Assembly (NCBI GenBank): GCA_002005505.1
Contig: KV908458.1
Location: 348,865 to 412,864, forward strand
DNA from: Botryococcus braunii
Lineage: Eukaryota > Chlorophyta > Trebouxiophyceae
DNA: 64,000 bases
Reading direction: 5' to 3'
Below, piece after piece: positions 38,685 through 52,027 of the stretch (position 1 is the stretch's first letter; each line of letters starts with the position of its first letter). A model generated the notes under the pieces. The model saw only the letters and a program-made list of their open reading frames with translations, was not told the origin of the DNA and made no database searches. The position numbers and the translations under genes were made by a program.

Positions 38685-41600
38685 GTATGATCAAGACTGT
38701 AATGTTTGTATCCAAGCGTTATTGGCAGTTGCAGATTAACTTCTTTATGTATTGCTAGCTCCTTACTGCTGGGGTTTTTTCTTGTATCGTTTTGGAATTA
38801 TGAAAAAGTTGCAGCTTTTCTGTGGACACCAGTTTCCTAGGACACACTGCTCCCACCTAACATGTTGGCTGCAGAATGTTGACAAAACATGAAAGGGCTA
38901 CTTTTGAATGACGTGTCCAGGATGGGAGGATTTTGTGGCATGAGGACACATGGCCTGGGAAAGGATCGATGCCGTCCTTACTTAAAAGACCAGTTGGTAT
39001 TGCCAGCTTTGGCACCTTCCGCATGTTGGGATGGGGCAAGGGGGCACCAGACTTGTGAAGTAGAAAGGGCAATTGCCTGTCAGCAGGTGACCCTCGTGCA
39101 TGGCTTGCTTCAAGATGACGTTGGAAAACGGTGCGGTGCTCAAGCAAAGGCACTTGAACACTTTGCATACAGCAGTTGGAAGGGGGATCCTAGAATGCTT
39201 GCACAGTTCTGGGGGTTCGCCTTGCACCCTTGCACTCGAACCACGTGGGTTGCATGGGAGGGCCGCATTGCATATTGGTGACCCATATTATATCTATATT
39301 TTTGACGTTGCGGCACCCGCAATGAGCAGATCCTGAAGTAGTTGTACCATCACACCGCCATCTGTGGACTGCATCAAAAGGTTTCTCGTATCTTTTGACG
39401 GGCGATTTGTCTGTGCAGCTGAAGTTATTGATTTCAAAAACTTGGATCGACTCGTTTTCTGTATGCAGTATTGGAGTACTCTGTAAAATGAGCAACAGGG
39501 CTTGGGTGTCTAACAGATAGAAGGTATATCTGGTGATACTTGTATCTGTTTCGTCCAACGTCCGCCGTCGAACTGGTTGAGCATCGGTGAAAGCATGACA
39601 TGCTGGGTGTAGGCCTAGGGAAGACCAAAGAAAACAAAAAACCTAAGGAACCATATTCACGTCTTGCCTCTGGGGAGGAGAGTGAACGAGTTCAATGACT
39701 TACTGTATCATATATGGGGCAGGCAAGCTTGCAATGTGTCGTGCAACAGCTCCATATTGATTTGTAAAAGTTCCAAAAAAATCATAATTACTTTATTCAT
39801 GCCAACATGTTTGTAGCTACGGTTACATTCACGCAGTGTTTCAGCACATCGCTACATCATCATTGCTGCTCAAAGTTTCTTTTCCTGTCAACTTTACAAG
39901 GAAATGTTGCGGTCAAACTGTTACAAGAATATGAGAGCCACTGACCCTCCTTGTCCGCCTCAAACAGCCATGCTACTTAAAACATGAATGACACCTCTTT
40001 CCGGCTTCGCTATCTCGCTACTCCTGCACAATGTTTTTCCCTGTCTGGACTTTACAAAAGAGTTTGCCTGCACCCAGGGGCAAACTCGTTCTTACCATTT
40101 GATAATGACATGCAAGAGGATTACTGTTGCTAAACACGCCTCTGCGCCAAGAGCCGTGCTACATACAGTATGGAAGCCTTATCCAAAGGTTGCAGCACCA
40201 TTCCTTGCCCATTGACATGACTGCCCATCCTATAGGACATCCGTCTTGCACCAATCTGAGCGACGTGATGCCTTAAAACTAGTCTTGGCTAAGGCCTTGC
40301 ATGGATCAGTCACACTGACTGACACTGCATAACGACAGTACTTGCGCAACCATTTGCAAACATCGAACCATCTGTTTCCGTTTTGCATCTTTCCAAACAT
40401 CGGACAGGTAATGGCTGTCTTGACTAGGTAGAGCAAGGTTCTCCGGTTTTGTTTAGCATTGATCTTGCGACATCAGTATTTGCTATTTACATTCTAAAAT
40501 CTAGCTTGTCCCCAGAAGGCAACATTTTCTCTCAGTACCTTATAAATTCTTAGGTAAGAGTAAATGCTCTCTGCCTGCGCCATTATTATACATTGAACCT
40601 GCACCTCAATCTCTGATGTATCATGACGACTCATACACCTCGCACAGCAATCAGCCGATTCACTCACTATCAATTCAGCTGGACGCTACAGTAGTGACTA
40701 GGTCAGCTAATGTGAGAATCGCGGAGCATGTAGAAAGCTACAGAAGCCCCTAGAAAATTTGCATATCGAATCCAAGAATTGGCAATTGTAAGCTTGCGCA
40801 CAGAGCATGCTGTACGAAACATGTAAATTTCCACTCTGGCCCTAGAAGTATACACTTGCCCTGGTAAGGTAGGCAGTCTTGCCGACCCTTCATTCAAGTG
40901 TGCACTGCACAAAGAATCAAGTGTTCATATCACACACAGAAGGTTGAATATACCAATTGGCAACCTTGTTGGATCCATCCTTGGCAGCCCACAATTTGAC
41001 AACTCCCATAAAATTCCAGAAGTACTCCTACCGCCAGCTCACTACCGCTCATCTTGCAAGGAAGGATTTATCCCGAACCGAGACTCAACTAAACAATTCG
41101 AGCTCAAACAATTGCAAATCCCTGTACACATCAGTCTGTATATTATCTGAGTTCAATCACATTCCTGTAGCAATGATGCCTCGCCACCTGCCTCAGTTGA
41201 CAGGGTTATGGAAGTACATCGGCAGTAGGAAAAAAATTCCTCTCATCTGCAAGAATATGCCTTTTCAATATATGAACCTTACTAGGGTACAATGCTCCAA
41301 TGCTGAAACGAGCTCACACCCTCCAGACACGTGCACTGGAATGAGCACGACTAGACTTGAGCCTCGCATCACACTTAAAAAGCTGATGGAACCCCATGAC
41401 CTGCCCCTCCAGACCAGCCACTGAAGTACAATGAACAAATCAACTGAGCAGCTTCTTGTAAGCCCTGGAGGGTATACTGGCCAATGAAGCTCTGGAAATG
41501 GAATCCTACAGAGAGCTGACAGAAGGTGATCCATACACTGTGCTGAGCAACCGCTCCTCCGCTTCCACTAGCTTGCTGATTACGTGGCTGGCTTGCTTGG

Positions 41601-42949
41601 CCGCCTGGCTTACACCGCGGATCAAGGTGGGGGAGACCGTACCAGACCTGTTGCCACCCTGTTCACCCCCACATCATATCAGAATACATGCAACTTGGGC
41701 CAGTATAGCGTAAAACCCCCGTTAATTCTTGCTGATACTCTCCCCTCCTCTCGACCCCAAAATATTCAAGCAACGACACAGAGTACGAGAAGTGTGTGGC
41801 AGTCCCAAGTGGTGCAACCGCCAGGGGTTGAGCAAATTTGTGGCTCCCAAATAATAGACAATCCTTATCTGGGTTGGTCAATAAGATGAGGCATGTACAG
41901 CGCTAGTAGATCACACACGCTGCCATCCCTGCTAGTCCATGTGACGCTCAAGTCCAAAAAAACAAAAAACCCCGCCAGAGGAGTGGAATCCTGCATACAA
42001 GAAATATGAGACTTGATACAATTCTTTATTTACCTATGTACCTATTGTTACATAGGTAGAAAAAGAATTGTATCAACACGACTAACCAGGAGGATATCAG
42101 GTGAAGATAACTGCTGCAAGCGATTCATCCCAAGGAACAAGTCAAGTTCCTTACCAAGCTAAATGGCCAGCAAGTGATTTACTTGAGATGTAGCGGGCAT
42201 TAGACAACAAAATCATGAACACTCGCTGTAGTGTGAAAACTCAGCTAGGGGCCAAGGGCAACATGGAGCTGCAGCATTGAAAACTACTTTGTAAGCAATA
42301 TAAACAGGTTGCCATGTCCAAATGTTCCAAGTCATTGTTTACAGCAGGAAAGCAGCAGGGAAAGACCACACTCCATACTTAATATCTCCGTTTTGGCCAC
42401 CCTCCATATCACTCGTCTACCTAAGGCAGAACTTCCAATGAACTGCACTTTGATCATACTCCTAAGACTCGAGTGGTCAAGCAACACACAATGACGACGG
42501 CGAACAACACCAGAGCGCATTCTTAGGATTGTAGAGAACATATACAACTATCCCAGCTCTACGCAGGATGCAAGCGCAGGACGAGAAGGTTAGCAGCTGT
42601 GCTCTGCGTGCACCCTCGCACATGCACACACGCACACACACACGCACGCACGCAAAATGCATTCCCTTCGACTTCCTACAGTCCTGCGAGTACGACGCCC
42701 CCCCCCCCCCGGGAAAGGAATAACAATCGTTTTGCCATGTAGAACGGACTAAATCTGTAATCTTGACTAGATTGCCTACGCTACACTCCTACCTAGAGCC
42801 TTACGATCCCTGAAGCCACTCACGACACTCGTTTGTGCCATCCTGAGCAGCTCTGAGCAAGGTCGAAGCAGCTGTGGGCTATGAGCTATGGATGCTCCTA
42901 ATTGTAAACTATGAAAGCTTTCACATGGCCCCGGCCTCACTGAACACAC
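38685..42949. other. Spacer between NTF2-like and CDPK genes
   Basis: The remaining 3' exon(s) of the NTF2-like gene should lie near the left edge. Elsewhere no conserved coding segment was recognised on either strand; open frames are short and lack domain signatures. It contains one hairpin (42013-42076) and a C run near 42700. Confidence 0.4.
42013..42076. repeat. 64-bp hairpin with 28-nt arms
   Basis: TTGATACAATTCTTTATTTA...CCTATGTA pairs with its downstream inverted copy ending TATCAA, with two or three mismatches around an 8-nt loop. The stem is AT-rich. It could be a transcription terminator-like or small-RNA hairpin, or a short foldback element. Confidence 0.8.
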
Positions 42950-45900
42950 TCAAAGCATGTGATGGAAGAAACCCCTGCGGACCTGAGGGGCGCTAGGCTT
43001 CGCTTCAGAAGGCCGAGGAGACAAATGCAAGCCGGTCTCCTCGGCACTTTCCTTTTGGATGAGGCGCTTAAAGACCGCAAAGGTGAGGTGCACTGCGATT
43101 GGCCCTGGATCGCGGACCTCCTCGGAAGCCCGGCCCTCCTCACTTCCTTCACTCACGCTGCGAAACGCATCGCCTGCTGCATGTCTGCGAACTTGCATCC
43201 TGGCCCCAGCATCTCTGCTGCTCCCCCCCTCGAGAGAGGAGCCTCTGTTCGCATCCTTCACAGGAACGAAAACAGGTGGCTCTCCCTGGTGACCACTTAC
43301 GACACCATTAGGGGCCCCAGAGGCGGTGGGTGGCAAATCCATTTCGCTGCTGTGAAGTGCAACGGTTGCTGGCAAACCGCCCGCTTCCTTGCCACATGGG
43401 GATGAGGGCTGGCCGTCCCCATCCCGGGGCTCCGCAGGTGCATCCGGGACCGAGCTGCGGCGCCGGAGCAGCAACAGGTCCGGGTGCCTGCGGGGCCACT
43501 CAAAGGAGCGGCGCCGTGGACGCCCGGTGTCCATCTCACCTGGCTGCCACAAGCCGGGCATTCCCATGTCGAGAGGCTTGGCGTGGGCCTGGGGAGACCC
43601 ACCGCCACACTGACTTGAACTGCCGGGGTGCAACAAAGACCCGCCAGCGGAGCTGACATGGGTTCTTTCAGCTTTTAAGCCACTGAGTCCAGCGCCTTGA
43701 CCTGCCCAAGTCTTGGGAGACTGCACCAAAGATACCCCGTTCGGGGTAGCCGAGGACACACCCGAAGGTGGCTCTGGGGCATTGGCTGGCTCGCAAACGG
43801 TTGTCATCCGAACACTTGTTTTCGCTCCGCCACAGAGCACAGCTCCTGAGGAACGGCTCCGCAGGTCTGCCTCCCCGCCACCCTTCTCAGGGCCAGCCTC
43901 GATGCAGCAAGCGTGCAGGGCCCCACTTGCCCCGCATTGGCTGCTTCTACACTGCACGGGGGCCGAGCAGTCAATCTGGCATGCTGGGGGAGACACAGTC
44001 TGTCTCGTGCACATGCAGCTTCCAAGCCCCAGCTCGGCCTCTGAGTCTACAGATACGTGAGGGCCCGTGTTCCCCAATTGAGAACGGCACTGCATAACAT
44101 CATTATCATCTGATCTGACGCTGGGAGTGGTGGTGTGCCTCCAAAGCGCAGCACCAGGCTGTCGTCCAGCGGTTGGAAGAGTGCTTCGGGAGCCGGCGGT
44201 CCCCTCCTCTGCTCCCTCAGACAGTCCCCTGGGTAAGCCCTTGGCAGGCTGGGCGGGGTGGAAGTCTCCGGAGGGCGCCCTCGGCAGACTGTGGGTGCTC
44301 CCTTCGTCGGAACTGCTGGCTTCAAGGGAGCGCGGGCCGGGAGACCGGCTCAGGCTGGAGGCCTTGAGGGAAGACTTCTGGCTGCGAGGCTTCCTTCCTC
44401 TGGGGCTGATTGCGTCTCGCAGGTTGCCCGCCAGCGTGTGGAGGTGATGCATCCACGTGGGATGTTGCCCTGCCTCCATGCTCTGGCAGTCCAGAATGTT
44501 TGGGATCATCTGCGGTAGAAGCACATCTGCCTCCAGCCCCAGGTGGCAAAGCGTCTTCTTCAAGTCTTCCAAGCACACAACCCTGTTCCCCATCCACGGT
44601 CAATAAGCATTATTGACACGTTCAGGTGTGGTTCTGAATTACTTCAGGTTCAACATTTGAGTGTCCCTTTCTCTAGATAATGCTTGGCGCCTCCAGTTTT
44701 TAACTTGACTCTGAATCTGTTCTGGGCAGCAAGGCGGTTCTCATTTAACCCATGGCTAGCAAGGCGGCTACCAACTCCGCAGTAGCATTGTACCCACATT
44801 GATAGAACAGACGTGTTCTTCTAGTCAACAGCGAGATCAGAAAGGACGAGGATACATATATGGCAGAACCTTGCACATCCAGGCATGCTCCGCGGATCTT
44901 GACATGAACTTGTAAAAGTAGGATGATCGGCCATGGATGCTGAATCATACCGAGGGGGTTGTCCGGCCAGAAAGGAAGGAAGGAATAACATATCCAGAGT
45001 GGCGCACCCATCCCCATTTGCATCCATGAAGTCGAAGGTAGCCTTGAGGCGCGCATCATTCAGCGCATGAGGCGCTTCCAAAGCTGCGGCTTCAAATTCA
45101 TCGAGTGTGATTGAGCCATTCCCACGGGTGTCCAGGGATGCAAACACTCCCTGTAGTTCTTCTTCAGGCAGGTTGTCGCCGGAGGCTTTCAAGGCATGCC
45201 GCACATCATCTGCACAGACTATCCCCAGACCATCCTGCAAGTGCGCAACCATCCAGGTTATGAATCTCTACTTGCATCCAGGAGGAGGAGGGAATTGGGA
45301 GAACCACCACGCCCAACACCACAGGCAGGCATGCAAGGAGACACATCAAGCGAGTACCGGAGTGCCGGAGGAGTTCGAACACCACGATGACATAACTAGG
45401 TGGGCCACAGCCCTCACGGCCAAGAAGTTTTACCAGGCGACGGACTCAACTTTCTCCATCGGTGACTAATTTCTCAACATGTGATCAAATGAATGCAGAA
45501 GTTTTCAAAAAGATCGAAGGTGGAGTTCCTACCGAACAAGCAAAACGAACAGGAAGGGGTCTCCTGAGACTCCTACCTCATGAAAGCAACCACACCGACA
45601 AGGGCTTCATGAGAGTCCTACCTCGTCAAAGCGATTGAACAGCTCACGGGTTCCAGACACAGCTCCAGGTCCCAAGCATGACGCCATAGCCAGAAGCGCC
45701 ACCTTTCTGAAATGGCCACTGGCAGCATGGCGGCGCGCTTGTGCTAGGTAGTAATCCAACCGATGGGGAGCCATGTCTTGTCCCCTGTCCATCATCATAG
45801 CCTGCAGCAACCAACCCCCCTTCAAAAATAAGAAACCCCGTTCAAGCACCATGCACCTGTTCCACATATTGTTCACTGACAACCTGCTTCCCCTAGAATC

Positions 45901-47252
45901 CTTGTAAATCCTTCCTGCTTTGCTGGGATGTGTTAGGAAAACTAATCTTCTTGGCGGAATACTTTCAATTGTCCTTTGAGAAAAAATCCTTTCACACAAC
46001 AAGCTTGCTCACCACGGTCCCACCGCAGCGAATGCCCCGCAAACTAGGGAACAATCCTGCATGATATCAACGCCAACTGTTAGGGGATTCAAAGCGGACA
46101 TTGCACTGGGCTAATACCTGAAAGGCTGCTGCACTAATCAAGCCCTTAGACCCGCCATATCCTTGTTGCTCAACTAGGCGCTCCATGGTGCTCTGGTCAA
46201 TGTGAATATCACAGCCATCCAGGGCTTCCTTCAAATCCCGGGCAGTGATGTATCCATCTCCATCATGGTCCAACTGTGCATTTGCACCAGCATCCAGCAT
46301 AAGACCTCTGCTCCTCAGTTCCAAACTTTGCAGAAATGTGGTACAGGATCAAGGCTTGTGAAACCTTCCTATCTGCTAGATTCGTAATTTACCGCTGAGC
46401 TGTACTATGCGGAACCCCCCCCCCCCCCAAAAAAAGGATTAGATCCGGACCCCTTTTTCGCAAACAGTTAAAGTCCCCCACTGGGGTATTCTTGACATCA
46501 ACAGGTTGACATTTTTGATGCAAGCGGAATAGTTATTTTTTTGCTTTCCTATTACATATAAAACGTTTTATGGTCCAATGGGAAAAGGGAACAGGTGTCA
46601 CACTTTCAGATAAAATCTCCTGTTGGGACTGATTTGATGATTTCCCATTCAGATGCTGATGAAAAAATTTCCCCCTCATTTCCTTGTTTCCCCGAGGACC
46701 AACAAAATCAAGTATCAACTTGGCATGCATAAGAGAGGCTCAAACTGAAAACCACAAAAGCCAGCGATGTGTTACATTCTCACTCTGAGGTAAGCTAATT
46801 ACTAGACAGGCATTTGAGTCTCAGATTGGACAACAGCAAGGCAAACACATGGCCCAATTATGACAGCTTACCTGATGGAAAATATGACTCAAAGTCCGCC
46901 TGGTCAGCACCTTATGTCGATCCAGGGCGGCTGCCAAGAACTCCACGTAGCCTAATTGTCCGTCACAACTCTGGTCCAAGACTTCCATCAGAGCCTGACA
47001 TTATCAACCCACGCAATTTCAGCCAGACAAACATGGCCAGGATCTTCTTTCCCCATGTCCGTGCCACAACTCCCCGTAGCCACAGAAAAGCATCAAAACG
47101 CTGGATACAAATCATGCTGACAAGCAAGAACTTCCTCAACCCTTTATACCGATTTTACCCACGTGCCCCCCCCCCCCCCCCCGGGCAGCACGCACGTACG
47201 CACACGCACACACGCACGCACGCACGCACGCACGCACACACACAGACACACA

Positions 47253-47312
<60 letters not shown>

Positions 47313-47968
47313 CAGACGTGTGCGCGCGACATCTGGCAGGCAAATTAAGTGAGGTTTAAACAAGCCAAACAAGCCAAACAAGGCTAGTAAATACAATCTG
47401 AGTTTCATTTCCAGCCATCTTGAAGTACAGGGGCGCTTGCCTGTACTGTGGAGATGTCCATGTGCGAACCCATTGCTTCAAGTCCCCGACGCAACTCCTC
47501 CATCGAGATGTGACCATTGCCATCCGTATCCTGCCCCAAGAACAATGCCTAAGCAGGCGGGCCTTCTTGCTGGGTAGGGACACGCTGCCTTGCCTAATCA
47601 GGTCTGCGGGAGTGGTATCTTGGTAAAACTTTTTTCTCCCTTCGAACGGGTTTTCCCTCAAAATGGGCTTTCAGCAGTGGAATACTAGTAAAGCTCCCCT
47701 GGCAGGTGCCCGCATTGCCACAACCCTGCTGGAAACCGCAAATCCAATGTGCCAGTGGCTGATACCTGTGCTGAGCACACCAGAATGAAAGAGGAAATTT
47801 CCCTTAACGCAACGCATCCAGCCTACATGCCATCTGCTGCAACTAAGCTCTGTCACTGTGACCCATCCCACTCACACAGCCGCCCAACGTACAGGTATCT
47901 GCCAGCAACTCCCATTGGACCAGTTTTGCCGATGCGAAGCGGTCAGAGCTCAGAAAGCTGACTTTCCT

Positions 47969-48018
<50 letters not shown>

Positions 48019-51000
48019 CAAAGGATGTAGCACCAAGTAGCCTCTTCTGCCACAGCCCGAAACCTACTCATAGGCAGTGCGTAGGCCTCACACATCCGAC
48101 AACAAGAAACTCACCACATCCAATAAAGTCACCTGCACTTCCTAATCTAGATCCCGACCCTGCAACATGAAGTTCTTTGTATCTCTTGAAGTGCTCAGAC
48201 ACATAGCACTACTGATATTACCGGAGCAAACGACAAAACACTAGTCACATCCATTGGCATCAGCTGCAAATGCAGATTCACTGTTCAACAGGAAGCTCTG
48301 CAAATTTTAAGCAGCTGCACTATCACAGAGGGGCTTAAACAAAAACAAGCCTGCATTCATGGCTTACCAATGCAACAAAAAGATTATGCAAATCCCGGAT
48401 TTGCTGTCTGGAGAGCCGCTGTGCAACGATGTTGAGCAGCAGGCGCTTGAGCCTCTGGAGGCGTGTGAAAGAACGCAGACGCATGGAGATGGAGCGATGC
48501 AAAGGCGCGCACTGGGCAAGCGATGTGTCTGACAGCCATGGATGCCTCAGAGCTTCCTCTGTTGTAATGCGGGAAGCAGGATCACGAGCGAGCATTCTAC
48601 ACTCCAGACATTTCCCAATGTGCCCATTCATTCTACAGAAACTCCAAAGGAGATAAAGACATCGTCAACACAGAGCAGCATGATGTAGCAATGCCAGCCC
48701 TCAAGAGAGAACCCCACAGCAGCACAAAGACAGTAGGCCTCCGGGGATTTGACACATTAAGACACAAATTGGGCATCAATCACCATTACGTATGCCAGGA
48801 GGGCAACAGCTACATTTCAGCAATCCAAATACAGGGAAGCGACCACCAGGATGCTACCTGCTCACAAGGTCTTTGGCAGCCTTGGAAATATGTGGCCAAG
48901 GTGTAGTATTCAGGTCCAAGCGCGTTGATCGAATCGAGGCAAAGATCTCCTGGTCAGTGTTTCCCCAGAACGGAGGCATCCCACTGAGGAGCACATATAG
49001 AATCACGCCTGCTGACCAAACGTCTACTTCCATACCATAGGCCTTCCCCTGCAAAGCCAAACCTGTCAGTACTTTAAGTTGCTTTCAGTACCTTGAGTTG
49101 CTCCATGAGAGAGATACAACACCTCAAAACGTGAGCAGCTGCACCAATGGCTTGCAACAGGAGCCAAGCATGCGATGCGTGGTAGAAATGTCAATTGGAG
49201 ACATACCCTGAGTCTGCACTGTGTGCTTCGACAGATGCTAAGGACATTTCTGAGAAGTGGAAACGAGCTTACCGCCAACACTTCAGGTGCCATGTAGTAA
49301 CTGCTCCCTACCAGCCCGGTCACCTTCTCTCCCGGCTTGATGAAAGCCGCAGATCCAAAATCCACAGCGCGAAGGGTATCCCGATTAGGACGCTGTTTTC
49401 GACCCTGCAAATTCTTTAAAACAATCATCCACTATGCGGCATGAAGGTGAGGCTCCCAGCACAAATGATAATTTCGCAAACACGGCTGAAATTACACATG
49501 ATGCCTCACAAAAGCAAAAAAAAATGGTCGTATACAACGGCATGGTCCCATACCTGGATGAGGTAATTTTCAGGTTTAACATCTCTGTGCACGATTCCCT
49601 GGGAATGGCAGTAGGCGAGGACTTGCAGAATCACTCTCGCAACATCTGCTGCAGCAGCTTCACTCATGTAGGCTCCGTCGGCCACTCTCTCAAACAACTC
49701 CCCACCAAGACACGCCTCCATAATAAGATATATATGTGTGGAGTCTTCCCAAACCTCGCGGAGATCTGTGAAACCACACAAACATGTCTTAAACACGCAT
49801 TTGGACTCTCGATGAAACCCTCCCATCTACAACGTCGCCGCATATTGAAAGTTTTGGGAACTACAAGAGAAACATCTCATGCCAGGACAGGCTTCATAGA
49901 GTACCTTCAGCACACCCAACTTAGACATGAAAGCAAAACAACCACGTCCTTGAGCCAACTCGAACTCAAAATTTGTACATGAGACAAGACTCACACAACC
50001 CTGGCCTACGGACTTCATAAGAGCAAGTCTGCGCTGACCCAACAAAACCCTCCCTTCATGCATGCTTGAAACTTGCATGTCAGGTAGAGACCACACTCAG
50101 GTGCTCAACTGATCTAGCTGGAGAGAAGATGACCCCGCCCTACGTAGTCTACTGGAGCACATTTTGTCAGTTACCCACCTGCAACATTGGGATGATCTTT
50201 CAGAGTGGCATGAACTTTGACTTCAGTGAGGATGCGGCCAGGCTTGAATGACGGCTGAGTTTTCGAAATCTGCTTCACAGCAAAATGCTCCCCCGTTTCC
50301 TTGTGCTGGACAAGATAAGTGGTTCCAAAACGGCCCCGGCCGAGCTCCTCTAACCAGATATACCTGCTCCGGGGCGCCTGGCACAACCACGAGGTAAACA
50401 AGAGAATCACTTGACCATGGTCCCCCCCCTCCCTCCCCAGGGGGGAGGGGGGGTTTCTCCCCCCCATGGGGGAGGGGGGGGGAGCGGCCCTTTGCAACTC
50501 CTGATTATGCCAAATACTTCTTGCAGGATGTCATGATTGAAAACTCCAAGCAAGTGTTCGGCGATAGGCAGCAAACTGATAACAATAAACAACTCTGAAG
50601 ACTACCACAGCAGAATGAGAGGCAGAGTCCCCCATAACCGAGCAAGACGCCAGACACAAAACAATGAGTATCATTGGTACACCCACATGCAGTATCGTGT
50701 CCTGCCTGGAATGACGTGCTCCAAAAGCACTAGCCCCAAACCGGCACTACACATGACAAAACGCCCTACCCTCCTTTTCCCGCAGTGCCCTTTCTAGCAA
50801 ATTACAGAGAAAGCGCATTATATACTGTTTGAAGTCATCTGCTGGGCCTCCCAGCACGTCCTTAGGGAAGAAAGGTGAGTATTATGTGTCTCAGGTGAGT
50901 ATTCTGCGATTCTGTGTCTCACATCGACAGAACAAGATAAGCTTATATATACTCTTCAACACATCCCACGAAGTCATGCGCACCTTTCTTATCCAAGGCA

Positions 51001-51272
51001 CCCCAAGACAGTCCTCTGGCTCCCCTTCAATGGCCATTTGATGTTTCAATCGGGCAAGATGTTCAGTGCCAAGTTCTCGGAGGCTCCGCCCAATCACAGG
51101 TGCAAGTTGCCCTTCAAAACCATTATCATCTCCAAATCGGATTGTGCCTCAATTTTACGTATCTGCCCCGGATGCACGTAAAAGCAGCATGCATACTCAC
51201 CCACAACGTCCGGCTATCCGTCGCATCCGTCACGGCGTTGAACCGGTTTAAAAATGCCAAGACTTTGCTCAT
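42950..51272 (-). CDS. Calcium-dependent protein kinase with two junction/calmodulin-like units and a long C-terminal tail
   Basis: Ca2+-regulated Ser/Thr kinase, 15 exons: 51197-51272, 50984-51147, 50770-50860, 50518-50575, 50179-50363, 49554-49765, 49273-49404, 48858-49048, 48368-48596, 47441-47530, 46872-46994, 46118-46273, 45622-45801, 44951-45234, 42950-44582. They sum to 1,268 codons with all phases agreeing. Residues 1-130 are a helical region of unknown kind. Kinase 131-395: [41 protein letters not shown]. Junction [18 protein letters not shown], then EF-hands [36 protein letters not shown] and one degenerate. A second junction-like segment (570-629) leads into EF loops [36 protein letters not shown] and a degenerate one. 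Residues 724-1267 are Pro/Ser/Gly/Arg-rich. Canonical CDPKs have one such unit and about 500-600 residues. No N-terminal MG, so N-myristoylation is not expected. Confidence 0.85.
47168..47312. repeat. C-run hairpin and compound CA microsatellite in a CDPK intron
   Basis: A run of about 17 C ending CCCGGG, then (CGCA)n and (CA)n. It lies in the intron between the exons of the first and second EF-hands and reads (TG)n in the sense strand. Confidence 0.9.
47970..48015. repeat. 46-base poly(A) tract in a CDPK intron
   Basis: Uninterrupted A run on the + strand (poly(T) in the sense of the gene). No adjacent SINE- or retrogene-like body was recognised. Confidence 0.95.
50418..50485. repeat. C/G snapback cluster in a CDPK intron
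   Basis: Alternating C-rich and G-rich blocks (CCCCCCCCTCCCTCCCC, GGGGGGAGGGGGGG, CCCCCCCATGGGGGAGGGG) that can pair with each other. It lies just upstream of the exon beginning the kinase domain. Confidence 0.9.
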
Positions 51273-52027
51273 GTCTAGACCAGCATGCGGAAATTTCGCC
51301 GGAATGAACGCGTGCGATTCATTCATACAGAATCACCAAGCGCTGAACAATTTTGTAAATATCTCGTCGCAAGTTGCGATTCGCAACACCCGTAGACGCC
51401 CCGGACGTCTTAAAAAGCACATGAGCAGGCCCTTCTATCTCTGTACCGAAATTTGCCAAATATACGAAAGCCCAAAATTAGAGGTTTTCGCAAATCTAGT
51501 TCATGCTACCTTTAAAATACAGTTACGCATCCGTCCGTCAGCTGGGCGGCCGAAACGGTCACGTGCTAGCCACTCCGTTTCCCCGAGGACGCCGATTCTC
51601 GACAGCTCGTGGCTTTCGGTACATGAACTCAACTGCATGCAGCTTGGTGACCGGCTAGGATTTGCCGGCACCTCCAGGACATCTGTCCCCGTTACCCAGG
51701 CTCGCAACACCTTCCAACGACTGACCGCATTAAAGAACCCAATCGGGCAAGCGCATCAAGATTCACTTGTTCTGATAGCCGACGACAAGAATAAAGCGAA
51801 AAGTTATTTGGCACTCCCAAGGTTTTGCAAGAGATATGCCTCTGGGGGAACGGAATGTAGCGCATACAGATGTACAGTGGAACCGGGGCGTACTTCTTGT
51901 TCTTTATCTTTTTGACTGTGCTATGCCGTACATACTTTACACTTCTACGGATTAGTTATGAGAGATGCTTTAGCGTAATGGCATCATCAAAACAGAATTT
52001 GTGGAATTTGGAATTAGTATAAAAATC
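51273..52027. other. Promoter side of the CDPK gene
   Basis: Region between the CDPK start and the retrotransposon remnant. One long open frame on the + strand (about 51100-51915) runs antisense across the first CDPK exons and has no recognisable domain, so I do not call it. The CDPK promoter and 5' UTR are expected here. Confidence 0.4.

Noticed and set aside
39330..39530. Candidate final exon of the NTF2-like gene
   Set aside because: Two acceptors give open frames, but neither shows the expected closing strand and H-x-x-x-W pattern, so no exon was added.
47970..48015. Poly(A) tract as the tail of a SINE or retrocopy
   Set aside because: No promoter boxes, no target duplication and no recognisable body were found beside it.
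51100..51915. 271-residue + strand frame upstream of the outer retrotransposon
   Set aside because: Antisense to the first CDPK exons, without recognisable motifs or low-complexity features of a real protein; probably chance.
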